64,000 bases of DNA, taken from NCBI RefSeq assembly GCF_000764305.2, contig NW_025946916.1, positions 1-64,000 on the forward strand, read 5' to 3'. Source of the DNA: Hyalella azteca (taxonomy: Eukaryota; Arthropoda; Malacostraca; Amphipoda; Hyalellidae). The position numbers and the translations under genes are program-made. A model generated the notes under the pieces. The model saw only the letters and a list, made by a program, of their open reading frames with translations. It was not told where the DNA came from and made no database searches. Below, one piece after another: positions 1 through 12,876 of this stretch; positions within the stretch are counted from its first letter, which is position 1; each line of letters begins with the position of its first letter.

Positions 1-2697
1 AACAAAAATCTGCCTTTAATTAATCCTCAACGTATAAAAGTGAAGTTTCAAATTAAGATTGAATATAATACCACGCTGTTTACACTGCTGGCAAGATTTA
101 TGATATGGTTTTAGTTTTTACATTTTTTTTGATGGTTTAGTACGAATTTCTTACTGGTTTCTACATAATGAAAAATAAATTATACAGGTGGAAGAAAATC
201 TGTTAAGATATGTTCCGGAAACCGGTACGCCTGCCTAGCTTGATAAGCTATATACACACTCGTAATTAATATGGTGGCACTTTTGAACTTATTTATTATG
301 TCTGTAAAATACTCGGCACAACGCACATATGAAGTTCCTGGCATGTTAACAAAACTCTTCAGTCCAGTTTGGAAAAAATCGTTAAAATAAGTCCATGATG
401 AATTGCGTTCACAAGTGGGCACGGTAAAAAAATAATACTATCAATAAGCCCGACATATTGCTCGACCTACATACGTCTCATAGCTTTCTATAAGGGCTCT
501 CCAGTTCCAATTAGAAAATTTTATTCATTAATTTTTCCATTTGAAATAAATTCTATTTTCTTTTGAGCTGCAAACAGCTTTTAACCTTCTTCAATCCCAT
601 CGTCCGAGAATAGCTCTCGATGGGATCAAAGGCATTAATATAGAGCTTATGCCAAATATCTTTTTCCTTTACTATGTTTTATCGCTTTTTCGAAAATATC
701 TTTTATCTTTTTCTTTTACTATGCTTTTTTTTTTTTGTTTTTCGATTATTTGAACCGGCTTGCACTTCATTAAGTAGCTTATAAAGCCCTTACGAGAATC
801 AGATTAAGTCCAGTTTACGCAGGACGAGGTTATCCCGGTTCAAATTATTGGCAATCTGCTGCGAAATTATTGCTTGTCAATTGCAATCGAGCTTCATTTT
901 GCGGCCGTCGGGAGCTTGACTGGCATTGAGAGGGAATCCGTGGAGTTTTACGGATTGTTTATCTGTTCAAATAGGGGAAGAATTTTTACATCTCTGTCTC
1001 ATATTAGTGTTTAAATGGAGATGATACGAATGTGTATCGGTAAATATTCCAGTACTTTTATGTTGATATTTCTATTGAAGATAGAGTGTGAATTTTTGAA
1101 ATTATCGTGATGCAGGACTGGGACTGAAGAGTATTGGAGTTTATATTTTCAATTGTCTATTGGATAAACTTTGTCTGTCCAAGTTGGCACCACACAGCCT
1201 TGACTTCTCGATAGTTGCCAAATAGTCTTTTGTGAAAAAACTATTTTTGTAGTCAAAATAATCTAAGTCTTCCTCTGCATAAAGCTTGGAAAGATTACAT
1301 TATGTCAATGAAGATATATCATTGGATCAAATTGAAAACCGGTCCTTCACGAAAAGTCTGACACTCTTCAACATATAACGTCATTTTTTCGATGAAACAA
1401 AAAATATTCAAAGAATCTCAAAGCCTTTAATAACACTTTACTAACTCGAGATTTTCGGATTAAAAATATAAACGAATCTTCCCCTTGTTAGAAAGTTTTC
1501 TAGAAAACCTAGCTGCAGTCTGGGTCTCTAGCTCCCAAATTTGTTCTAAATTTCCCCAAAGATCTCTCGAGATCTCCCAAAAGAGACGCTGGGCTCGTCT
1601 TTGCGAGCGCATTGTTTTGCAGTCGAGAAAATGACGCCTTTTTCTGCCCAATTGATCGTGGAATTGGTCACCGGTTTATATTCTGGTCTTGGCAATTGCT
1701 TGGAGATGGCCGTGCAATGGAAAATGCAATGCCTTTCCTGCACTGGAACACCAGTTGGCGTCTAAAACATTTAGAATTGAAAACTGATGCATAGTTTGGC
1801 CTCGGTAATTGGCGTAAATTGTTCTATCTATAGTAAACTTATGAACAATTACAGGTTTATATAGACAAGTCTTGCAGATAATAAACGCAAACTCGTATAT
1901 AGAGGAGCAGACATAGTGAGTTTTTGAGCAGTTTCAATTAAGAATTGAAATTATTTTGTGATAATGCATCAGATGTTAATGAAACAGAACCAAGCATTTT
2001 TAATCAACATTGAAAATGCATAATTTACTGCCATTGTATTCCTCTACTTGTTTGCTTAAATGGAAGATTTAACAGTATTTTTGTAGCGTTGGATCGAGTT
2101 CCCACAAAATTCACTGAATTTTTATCGGAAACTTTTCATAGACCAGCTCCATCAGCAGTTTGAGTTTCCAGTTAATAAAACTAATTTGTCTTACTACATT
2201 TTACCAAGCAGAATTATCAACTGAAATCTATTCACTCACAACTTGGAGCGGATAATAACTATAAGCTTTATCAGGACGATGTTTTCGTTTAGAAAAACAT
2301 AGAAGCGGAGGCCAAAATTTTAATATCTCACTCGGAAACCGAGATGAGTAGATAAATGCAGCTATAATAATAAATATTATTTATTATAATATAATTTAAT
2401 ATAATAAAAATAATAATAATTAATTAAATGCAGCTGTTTCAATTCGTTCGAATTTCGATCTGACGACTAACTTAATTGTTCTCCGATGAATTCATTGTTA
2501 GATTTCAGCCATTAATGCTTAAATTTGGTAGAAATTTTGGTGTTAAAAGGAAAAGATCTACTTTCTCATATATGGTTGCCTCTTTTGGGATACCTAATCG
2601 AAAGTTTACAGTTAATTGACTCAGTTTTTTTGGTCACTATATTTAGTGCTATATATTTAATGCTATATTTAACGCACTATATATTCCATAAAGAAAC

Positions 2698-2843
2698 ATA
2701 ACTCAAAACTCACTGCAGTAAGTGACATAGAGAGCGCATTTTCTCGTCGACAAAAACGTGAAGTCACGGACAGACAGACGGACAGACGGACATGACGAGC
2801 ACAATAGCGCCTTTTTTCCATAAATGAGAAAATTCGCTAAAAA
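2698..2843 (-). mobile_element. GTCY-rich dispersed element, copy 1
   Basis: One of seven copies. Read on the element strand it has agcgcattttctc, then gcactattgtgctcgcc, a (GTCT/GTCC)n stretch, gtcgacaagaaaatgcgct and the near-perfect palindrome actcactgcagtgagt, ending in a T run. Short inverted ends plus an internal (GTCY)n microsatellite recall mini-me type elements of flies; that relation is an inference. Confidence 0.8.
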
Positions 2844-3139
2844 TGCTCGACGATACCAAACGGTGAATAGTCAATTACCTCAACATTGCCTTCACTCTAA
2901 ATAAAAATAAAAGATTCTCGACATTGTTATGGCCATTATTTATTATACGTATGGATAAATTTAATAAGAATGCCGTTTTCAACTATCATAAGCAGTGAGG
3001 TAGCACTCGGTCAGCAAGAAGATGACAAAATTAAAAAACATAAAGTTAACAAAATAAAACCTTGGCCAGCATATCTACGTGTTAACAATTTCTACTCTCA
3101 TATATAGGGACCGTGTGTACGAGTGGACTAATGCTAATG

Positions 3140-3498
3140 CAGGGCGAACCAGAATTAACTGACCCTTTTAATTTGTTAATAAATAAAAAACTAAGAACGT
3201 TATGAAGTTGAAACTTGTTTTATTTAAAAGAAGAACATTTTTATGGTAATATTGTATCTTAGTTTTTAGGATACAATATTACATACAATATTTTAACTAA
3301 TACATATTATTAATACATAATAAAGATTTTAACTAATACAATAATAAAATATTGAAATAGGATACAATATTTTAACTAGGATACAATATTACCATAAAAA
3401 TGTTCTTCTTTTAAATAAAACAAGTTTCAACTTCATAACGTTCTTAGTTTTTTATTTATTAACAAATTAAAAGGGTCAGTTAATTCTGGTTCACCCTG
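3140..3498. mobile_element. Palindromic MITE-like element
   Basis: Inverted arms of about 120 bases (3140-3260 and 3378-3498) start with cagggcgaaccagaatt and end with its complement aattctggttcaccctg. The centre holds repeats of gatacaatatttta. There is no coding capacity. A third, partial copy lies at 48564-48653. Flanking TA at the right end hints at a TA target, but a clear target duplication is not visible. Confidence 0.8.
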
Positions 3499-4012
3499 TA
3501 CATCGGCGGCAGTACTTATGAGTAAACAAATTACGTTCAAGTGATTCTCATGTTTTTTCAATCATGTAAGATCAATTCTAAATTATTAAGCCTTCTTTTC
3601 AATATTTAATTTGAAACCTTCTGCATTAACATCAACATTTCTATTGCACTTGCTTTGAATTGCAAACTAATTTCTGCCGTTGAAGCGACAAACTTTGCAA
3701 AATAATGTAAAACCTAAGGAAATAAATCGCAAAATGATAATAATTTCTGACGCAATTTAAGGGTCCTTTAAAATATAATTTGATAGTACACCAAACTACA
3801 ATAAAATGCGTTTATACCCTTGAAAAGCCCAATAAAAAATTATTTTATCGATGGAAAAGTTGCCATAGAAAAATTAACAATTTTACTTTTGGATAAAGGC
3901 CATGCTCCAATGCACTTAAAATTCATAAGAATTGAAATTCTTTATTTCATATTCCTAATCAATATTAAAAATTTGCTTTCTTGAAAGCGGATTTGGTTCG
4001 TCGTTGGAGGTA

Positions 4013-4018
<6 letters not shown>

Positions 4019-4070
<52 letters not shown>
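4019..4070. repeat. (ATT)n microsatellite
   Basis: About 17 perfect tandem ATT/TTA units. Confidence 0.95.
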
Positions 4071-4072
<2 letters not shown>

Positions 4073-4134
4073 TAATTTTATGAGACTTATTCTACAATCC
4101 TCCACTTCTACTCTTAAAATCAACCTATGTTCTC

Positions 4135-4468
4135 CCCTATACAGTCTACCTTTCTATAATTACTATTCTACTTACTCTGAAAAATCGTATAATCTGAACT
4201 TGATCAACATTGAAATCGTCTATGTTGTTCAAGTCCGTGTTTTTGAATCTTGAATCAATCATCCACGCTCGATTTTTTACCCGAACTATCATACTTTGTT
4301 GCCATTAGTCTACTTTTCTATAATTACTATTCTATTTACTCTGAAAAATCTTGCAATCAGAACTTGATCAACATTTAAATAGTCTATGTTGTTCAAGTCC
4401 GTGCTTTTGAATCGATCAACCCACGCTCGATTTTTTTTTTCCCGAATTATCAGACTTTGTTGCCATTA
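4135..4468. repeat. Tandem duplication, unit about 165 bases
   Basis: Two copies, 4141-4305 and 4309-4468, share tctacttttctataatta, gaacttgatcaacattt and tatgttgttcaagtccgtg in order. Confidence 0.85.
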
Positions 4469-5736
4469 AAAACCCTTTTGAAAAATCAACATGCATTATT
4501 CATTTTTAAGGAAATTTTGCAAGCAACATTTAAGAATCAAGTTACTAACTCCTAAATTTAATTCGAAAAATTTTCACCGAAAACATGTGTTTTAATCTAG
4601 AAAAAACTTCTGTTTTGAATTTGCTTTAAATATATTTCTGCTTCTGATCAATCTTTACGTCTGAATGTCATTTAAAGATGACTGAAGCAATGCATGTTAT
4701 TTATTATTATTTATACTGGTCAGAAATTACAAATAATTTTTTTACGTAAGCTAAATTCATCAAGCCAATCTGAGTACCGAGACAGCTATTCGGGTGATTG
4801 CTGCTCTCCAGGTTTAAAAAAATCTTAGATTTTTCTCTCTCTTGCTAGTCGTTAACGGTTTAACGTTCAAGTAATTTGTAACTGTTAATTAAAGGGTACT
4901 GTATATGGGCTAAAATACCCTGCAGTTGGTAAGCATCACTTTCTTTTTATCGCTGCTACAGCAACGCTCGTAAAGCTGCGGCAACGAAAATCTGTGCAAG
5001 ACTCATGGCAGCCTGAGCTTTGACAGTGAAAAAATAAAGGCTGTTTTTCAGTGGCCGAGATTTGGACGACGATAAGCCTACACTGATAAGGCCAAAATTA
5101 CCAATAGGGTTTATAAGCTCAACCTGCCACTCTCGTTCCGGGTTTTAGTTATACTTACCCAACATTGCACAGGGGAACAAAGCTGCAATTTATTTTCTAG
5201 GCCTGGACATAGCATTTTTTTAGAACTGGATACTCAGAGGTTCATTTATCAGGCATACTTCTTTTTTCTGCACTATAGTCCAAGTTTTGCTGAGCTTGAA
5301 TAAAGACCTGCTTTCACTCCATAATTTCGAGTCATACGGTTTTTATATGACCGGAAATTTAATTGGAAATCTTTCTGAAATGACTATTTCGGCGAAAATA
5401 ATATATCTGGAAATTTCAGGAGTATAGATTTCATCAGGCAATTCAGTTTTTACGTCATGAATTGAAACCTACAATGGTTAAGTATCTCTGATGGCGGATG
5501 TTTGTCAACACAATAACGAAGCTCGATTAAAAATAAATCAAGAAGTCGAGAAATTTTTCCCTAATTGTAAATCGGATAAATTCTATCTCTAAAATTAGAG
5601 CTATTGTATAAAGACCTCTATCCTCTACATGGTGATCCACGGAAACTTCTTGATTCAAAAGATCAATAAAAAATATCTAGTAATGAAGTCATTACAATAT
5701 AAATTTTATCGAAAAAGACATTACCTGAGTTTTTTA

Positions 5737-6475
5737 TCATATAGTTTTAAAGATGACATCGGACAAATGACGGACCCCAATGTCAATACATTCAGTTAGT
5801 CGATTTTGTAAGTTCCGTTCCACTCGCCGAAACATATTGACGGGTATGTTGGCGATGGCTTGGCGTATGCTGTTCTTCAAATGAGGTAGGGTCCTTGGGC
5901 AGTCAATGCAAACAATTGATTTAAGATAACACACGAAGCCAAATCAGGGGATCAGGCCGGCCGAAGAAGGTCACCTCTCAAGGAGATGAGGCGCTCTGCA
6001 AAATATTGTAAAAATATTGCGCTCTGCAAAAATATTGCAAAAAAAATCGCTTCACGTGCATTTCGGCGAGCAATGAAATCGTTTTCGCTGAGTTCTTGTG
6101 CCACAAACAATTTGTATGGATGAAATTGCAGTTTTTATCTAACATTTGTGCAACACTGCTATTTGAAATCCCCAGAATAGCAGCGTGTTTACGTGCTGAA
6201 AAAACGGTGTGGAGAACGCATAAACGCCTCTCTAACTCTCTCTTCGTTTTCGGGTGTTGTGGTAGTCTGCTGACCTCCAGACCCTCTTGCATTCATACTC
6301 CCACTTGCCCTAAATGGGTTTACCCACGTTACAATCTATTTCCGATCAGTAACTTGACCTAAGGACGAATACGGAACCGAGTACGGAATGCTCGTTGAGT
6401 AGCGATAATGGAACAGCCAGTAGAAAAGTATACGCTTCGACAGCAAACGCACGCTGCTCACTTGTCCAATGCAAA
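5737..6475 (-). pseudogene. Decayed Tc1/mariner-type transposase
   Basis: Read on the minus strand from about 6475 down: pieces of the usual N-terminus (EQRAFAVEAY), a helix-turn-helix region (ARKHAAILGISNSSVAQML), then a YKL-type motif in another frame. The far end (5737-5930) has a C-terminal piece (LPHLKNSIRQAIANIP then MFRRVERNLQNRL). The central catalytic part is missing, and several frameshifts and stops are present. It is an old, non-functional insertion. Confidence 0.75.
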
Positions 6476-6836
6476 GCGGCAATTGACTAGACAGGAAACA
6501 AAACTTCATGACCTTGCATTTTGTTTGAAATGCTTTTCGTTTTTCCTACAATATCTGGCTGCAGGGCGCAAAATACTAAATAGGATGTTTTTGTGAATCA
6601 AGCTGTAGATTGGGAATTGATTGAGATTGAGATGACTCATTTATTGCTGGATATTGAAGGTAATCCTCTTTGCACCCAAACTATTGCAGAATTTTCACTA
6701 CATGCAACCAAGAAGGTTCTTACTGTGGCTTTCAAAGAGCTCAGCAGCCTCGCAAAAAAGAATTCATGTATTCGCATAATTGATAGCGATGAAATAATTA
6801 CTTCAAATAATATTGGAAATATCTATAATTTTAACG

Positions 6837-7142
6837 TAATTTTTTTGATAATGTCAAGATCACGACTAGAACGCCTTAGGTGGCATGTCTCATCTTAGCA
6901 GACGTCCCCTGAAGACTTTTTTCCCCGACCTTAAATGCTTCATTCACTTCCATTGTCTGCGCAAGACATGGCGTGTTATCATTTTAATGCAATTTCTTTG
7001 ATATTGTCAAGATTTCTACTAGAGGGCCGTAGGTAGCATGTCTTAAGACAGCCAGGTGACCTTAAAAGACGTCCCCTGGAGACTTTTTCCCCGACCTTAA
7101 ATGCTTCATTCACTTCCATTGTCTGGGCAAGACATGGCGTGT
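6837..7142. repeat. Tandem duplication, unit about 150 bases
   Basis: Two copies (6837-6977, 6989-7142) share cgacgtcccc-like and ccccgaccttaaatgcttc strings and end in caagacatggcgtgt. The second copy carries a short extra segment. Confidence 0.85.
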
Positions 7143-9404
7143 CGTGCAGTTAAAGCGCCGGCCTCCAGGCGCTCTCGGCTGATCCTTGCCGGTTTAATTG
7201 TTGAGCTTCAAAGCCGTGTCTTATTCGCAGCTCCGAATTGTGCGTCTCACCCTGAAACGTTTATTGCCCTTCACCCTCTGTGATATTTGTGCGAAGTGGG
7301 CGCGATGAAATGTGTTCACGGGTTGGCTGAGTCAAGCTTACCTTCCGTCAGCTCTATTTTTAATTCAGAATTTAGGTTCAGGGCAAAGATGAACGGCGTT
7401 TTACTGCAAGGGTTAAATTTATCGTTTGTCTAGGTAACCATGCGTTCATTTCATATACTTTTAATTTAGGCAAGAGGCAGGGATGAACCGTGTTCATCAA
7501 TCACGCATAAGATCGCTGGCTGTAGAGCATTATTTTTAATAAAAAAACCATCACCACCAGCACCAAACAAAGCAAACAACTTCCACCAATAACCACCGCA
7601 AGAAATGAAATAAAAAAACCAGAAAAAAAATAACAAAAACACACACAGGCGACAGGCTAAAAAGTAACAAGAATTAAGAGCTATAATGAGAAAGAAAGTC
7701 CAAAGACCAAGCAACCTAAATAAGAATGACAATACATCAACCCCAAACCCACAACCGACGAAATAAAACAACCAAGACACGCACAGAAAAAGAACTAGGC
7801 GACGACCAAAAAATAAAAAAAATATGTAAACCGTGCAAGCAAAAAAACATATAATATTCGAGAAATTCAATGTCTAAGCAGTAGATGAGTCTACGCTGCG
7901 TATATGAGCACGAATACTACATTTGAGTCGGAATTTCAAGCGACATCTGAAGACTGAGTTCATTTCTCGTCATCACCTCCGGAGCGAGAGGCTCTGGTAA
8001 TAAAATAAACAAGATTTCTCGCAGCAACGCGCCGAGGAAAAATGCATATTTTTAAAATAATGAGATCCCTTCTCTTTGTAGCTTTAAACGAAACATATCC
8101 TTGAAGTTTATCTTAAACATGCGATTCTTCTTGCTCTTGTTATTGAGTGTGTCTAATAAGCTCGTTTTGTAAGAGGTTTGTTTCATACAAAACCGAGCAG
8201 GTGTGTGTACTGCATCATGTACAAGTGTGGCATGCATTGCACCCACTATTCTAGAGAGGAAGGAAAGAAGTGGACATAGAACACCGAGAAAGTATCCATT
8301 TTGTATACCAAATATGTGGTCCATTCTTGCACCAGACACCGAGCATCTTAGAGAGATGTTGCGGTCCAACAAAAGGAATCTGTACATCAGTTGTCGCCGA
8401 GGCAGGCATAGAATGTGTCCCAGGATATTGTGCTGCAAGTGTTTGCATTTACGTTGCCATGGTATGTGATCCACGTACGGCAGCTCGCGTCGCAGTTCTA
8501 TCTTAGAACGCTGCCGCTCTCTGGGTCATTGGTTGTGCATCTTGGGCCACTCGCAGTGTATTGTTCCGCGGAAAAATATTCAGGAGACGTTATGTGTGTG
8601 CTGCATCTCTTAACATGACAGCCCTTATGCATTATTTTGCCGTGATGTATTTGGGGTGTACATAAGGATGATGTATCTTATGGACGTGATGTGTTTCTCA
8701 GCGGTAAGGAATTCAACATATGTCACGTACACATCATGGGTCTGGTTAGGTTCTTATGAATTATTTAAGAGGAAGGCATTCTTGGGCCTGCACCTGGATT
8801 ATCTTTGCAGCGAACCTCGTGTGTTGTTTAGTACTATTCTCGTTTCACCTGAGAAGTCGTCTTATAAAATTTGTCTTATTCTCGAAATAAATATTATTTT
8901 GACTTAATTCATTTAAATAAGAAGAAAATTTGCGCCATTTTTAAAAAATATTTGCAATAATTCATCCCACTTAATAAAAAACAAAATGCTTAGAATTCAC
9001 AATTTTTTAATTCTAATAATATTTTTTCGACGTTTTGCGTAATTTCCTCGTGATAAGAAATAAATATTACGTTTTATATATATCAAATATATATTACGTC
9101 ACATGAAGTTTACTACGTCACAGCTACGTGGAATCTTATCGAGACGTTACCCGAAGCGACGTTTGTATAACCGAGACTTACGTCCAACGATTTTCTGTTG
9201 TTGGCCGGCAAAAGCAAAAGAAATCCAGGACGTCTCTTGCAATCTGTACACATTTTCTTGTGCACCGATAACCTAGGGAAACGAAGCCATGTTTACGAAG
9301 GGCCTTTGGGTTGCCCTTAGGGGGAGACCGCGCTCGATGTCTGCGAGGAATCACTTACCTGAGATCAAATAAAACTTACCTCGCATTACCAAGGGGGCTG
9401 GCTT

Positions 9405-9715
9405 GCTGGTCATGTTCACTGCCTTACCTTACCTTGCCTTGCCTTGCCTTACCTTGCCGGGGGTTGGCTTGCAGGTCATGTTCACTGCCTTGCCTTGCCT
9501 TGCCGGGGGGCTGGCTTGCTGGTCATGTTCACTGCCTTGCCTTGCTGGGGACTGACTTGGTGGTCATGTTCACTGTCTTGCCTTACCTTGCCGGGGGCCA
9601 TCATGAATATATTCATGTAGAAATATTTGGTTATCATGAATATATAGAATTATGTATATAAAGAATTCATGAATGGCCTCATGAATATCCTCATGTAGAA
9701 ATATTTGGTGCACAT
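9405..9715. repeat. Two short arrays: ccttgcc-rich, then tcatgaatat-rich
   Basis: 9405-9600 has about four units built of ggcttgctggtcatgttcac and ccttgccttgcc; 9600-9715 has three units of tcatgaatatattcatgtag type. Confidence 0.85.
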
Positions 9716-10475
9716 GAAGTTTCTTAACACTTGCGAAGGAAGCGAAACTATCACTGTTTATTAAAAATAATGGTTATCGTATTATATATGAAAACAAAAA
9801 GGCTTGTCTATGTTGAGTTATAGACAGGCAGCATGCCTGCATGTTTCAATAACGGCATGATTCAAACATGTCAATCATGGCATCTATGAGAATTCGATCT
9901 ACCAATTATAATAAATATACTGTTGTTTTTTATATTTATTTTCCGATCACTCGCTCCTTGTGAGATCTATCATGATCCTAGGTAATGGATTTTTATTATC
10001 CTGGATAGTATCTTTTATGATCCTTTGTTAAAGATCTTTCCAATTTATTGCGGAGCAATCATTTCACACCCCCGACTAGTAAATGTTAGAAATTCAGCGT
10101 AAAAAGATTCCAATCGTCATTTCTATGGATAGCTCAAAGAATTAAAGTCGTTGTAAGTCTGCGTGTGTAATCACAATCTTTTATTTCTCATTAATTGAAA
10201 CTGATTTTAAAATACCATTGTACAACACGGAAAAAAATTTTGTCAAATACGGAACTAAGGATTGCTACGGAATGCTACGAATTGCTACGGAATGCCGCGG
10301 ATTGCTACGGAACTAAGGGACACCTTCCATGTGCAACAGGCCTTAACAATAATTACAGCTACCAGATCCCAGATTTCAGCTTCCGATTAATTACTAGACA
10401 TTCTTGTTGTTCCTGTCCACAAATGTTCTAAGAACCGCTCTCATTTTAACTACCCATCAAGATATTAACTTCCTT

Positions 10476-10943
10476 CCATGTAGCAAGCTCCAGCCTGGCA
10501 GTAACTGCCCTCCATGTAGCAAGCTCCAGCCTGGCAGTAACTGCCCTACATGTGGAAAGCTTCAGCCTGGCAGTAACTGCCCTCCATGTAGCAAGCTTCA
10601 GCCTGGCAGTAACTGCCCTACACATGTAGCAAGCTTCAGCCTGACAGGAACTGCCCTACATGTAGCAAGCTTCAGCCTGGCTGTAACTGCCCTCCATGTA
10701 GCAAGCTACAGCCTGGCAGTAACTGCCCTATATGTAGCAAGCTTCAGCCTGGCAGTAACTGCATTCCATGAAGCAAGCTTCAGCCAGGCAGTAACTGCCC
10801 TCCATGTAGCTAGCTGCAGCCTGGCAGTAACTACTTTCCATGTAGCAAGCTTCAGCCTGTCAGTAACTGCCCTCCATGTAGCAAGCTTCAGCCTGGCAGT
10901 AACTGCCCTCCATGTAGCAAGCTGTAGCATGGCAGTAACTGCA
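10476..10943. repeat. 36-base minisatellite, 13 units
   Basis: Units of ccatgtagcaagcttcagcc followed by tggcagtaactgccct. Length 36 is a multiple of three, so long open frames appear on both strands; these are repeat artefacts with no protein family resemblance. Confidence 0.95.
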
Positions 10944-11304
10944 AGTTTTGCAGCAGTCCTCGCTACTGCTGTCGCAATAGCTCGTAAAGGCCCGTCAAGG
11001 GCCCCATGCTGAGCCATGCTGGTGCCATGCTGCCCATGAGGCATGTGCACTCAAATAAATAAGTAAGACATTGCCCACATATACACGTACTGTTGCCCAT
11101 TTATAAGTCATTCTGACCATGTTCGGCCTGATTAAAGGGCATATCAGTGCTACGTAAGCTCTCTGTAAGTGTTACGGTTAGGAAGTGAGTCACTATTTTG
11201 ATAGAATGACACATTTATTTTCTTGTGTGTATGTGTCCCAGAGTCTTATTGGAGCTGAAAATGTGTCCTCAGCACCGACATTCTGCCGCTGTCTGAGACG
11301 CGAG

Positions 11305-11835
11305 AAATAATGCAAGGCGTCGCTTCTAATGTGATGTATGTTGTACAGAGCTGAAATAACGTGACCTGAACTTATTATTTTACAGTAGATGCAGGACAAA
11401 AAAATTCCCTTTAAATAAAAAAAAACTGACCCAATTTTCAGCCAGTGTATCATGTGCGAGAAATAATGCAAGGCGTCGCGTCTAATGTGATGTATGTTGT
11501 ACAGTACAGAACTGGAATAACGTGACATGAAATTATTACTGCAAAGTAGATGCAGGACAACAAATTTTCCTTTAAATAAAAAAACTGACCCAATTTTCAG
11601 CCAGTGTATCATGTGCGAGAAATAATGCAAGGCGTCGCTTCTAATGTGATGTATGTAGTACAGTACAGAGCTGGAATAACGTGATCTGAACTTATTATTT
11701 TACAGTAGATGCAGGACAACAAAATTCCCATTAAATAAAAAGTACTCAATTTATTACTGTAAAGTAGATGTAAGAGTAAAAATTTCCCTTTAGATAAAAA
11801 AAGCTGACCCAATTTTTAGCCGGTGTATTATATGC
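11305..11835. repeat. Minisatellite, unit about 155 bases
   Basis: Three full units and a partial fourth with ataatgcaaggcgtcgc, taatgtgatgtatgttgta and tgacccaattttcagcc. Confidence 0.9.
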
Positions 11836-11980
11836 GAGAAATACTTCACATAACTTGCTATGGTAGCAGAGATGTGAAATGCTGTGTTTTGTATGGTAAA
11901 CAACCGGCAGGAAGTAAAAGCAGCGACCCCCGACGTTATCGTAGGAACGAAACTGGAAATCTTTGCCGCTGCTTCTCTGT

Positions 11981-12155
11981 CCATCTCTAAGTGAAGCCGA
12001 AACACGGAATATTCCGCATCTCTAAGTGAAGCTGAAACGCGGAATGTTCGGCATCTCTAAGTGAAGCTGAAACGCGGAATGTTCGGCATCTCTAAGTGAA
12101 GCTGAAACGCGGAATGTTCCGCATCTCTAAGTGAAGCTGAAACGCGGAATATTCT
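11981..12155. repeat. 36-base minisatellite, 5 units
   Basis: Units of catctctaagtgaagctgaa followed by acgcggaatgttcgg. Confidence 0.92.
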
Positions 12156-12876
12156 AGCGTAGAATGACTGAAAGAACGTAAATGCAACAGACTTTCCTTC
12201 TTTTCACTGAGAGCAGCAACGTTTTAATGCATTACTGTCTGGCTAATGCAATACATCTTATTTTATTCCGGAAAAATAAGGCTTCCTGTAGAAGCAAGAA
12301 TCCATCACTCAGAAAAATAAGTAAGACTTTATCCAAAAACTATGCATTTTATCGCCTATATGGGTCAGTCTGACCCAGTTATGTAAGATAAAAGGTCGTA
12401 TCAGTGATATATGTATCTGTCCACTGCTCGTACTGTAGGTAAGAAAGTGTCACTATTTAGACAATGTGATGCTTGCACTGGTTTGAGTGAATGCTGTACG
12501 CTCAGGAACAAATATTTTTTCTTTTGTTTAGTGCCAGGAATTAAGTACAAATAATTCATCCTGATGTATTCCGAATTATACACCTGAAAACAACGTAATA
12601 TTTTCGACATAAATCATATTTATTTCCATGTTGAATTGTGTGTTATATAAGAGTCGCTTAGTTTTTACCTCATGCAATTATTTTTTGGCTGCGGCTAATA
12701 AAATATTCATTTTATTTAAGGAAAATAGTTTCTTAAGCTCGTGCATGAGTCTCAATTCACTTGCCAGTTTGAAGCTATCGAGAGCCGCGACAAACGAGAA
12801 GCTTAAGAAAATTTAAGGTTCGCTCCTTAATTGATGAGCCTGCTCTGCAATAATCGTTTCTTTTTTTTCTTTACAG

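Larger units (their letters stand above)
1..12876. other. Region before the first recognised exon
   Basis: AT-rich sequence with no exon I can support. Apart from the listed transposons and arrays, it holds an A/C-rich strand-biased block at about 7540-7850, a more GC-rich block at 8180-8480 without recognisable coding, and short degenerate repeats near 10250-10318. The missing first exon of the receptor gene, with its signal peptide, could lie here or before the window. Confidence 0.6.

Noticed and set aside
7466..7870. 134-residue minus-strand frame rich in Phe, Leu, Cys (membrane-like)
   Set aside because: Composition follows from the A/C-rich strand; Phe/Leu runs are from T-rich antisense, with no family match.
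8052..8506. Overlapping open frames on both strands in a GC-richer patch
   Set aside because: No recognisable family, no splice-site support, and equal openness on both strands; possibly old transposon sequence but not demonstrable.
10404..11050. Open frames on both strands and a CRISPR-like look
   Set aside because: The 36-base units are adjacent without unique spacers and the context is eukaryotic; it is a minisatellite.
12831..12876. Start codon at 12831 for the N-terminal exon
   Set aside because: The bases 12831-12876 include the T-rich tract and acceptor ttacag; the reading frame there is intronic.
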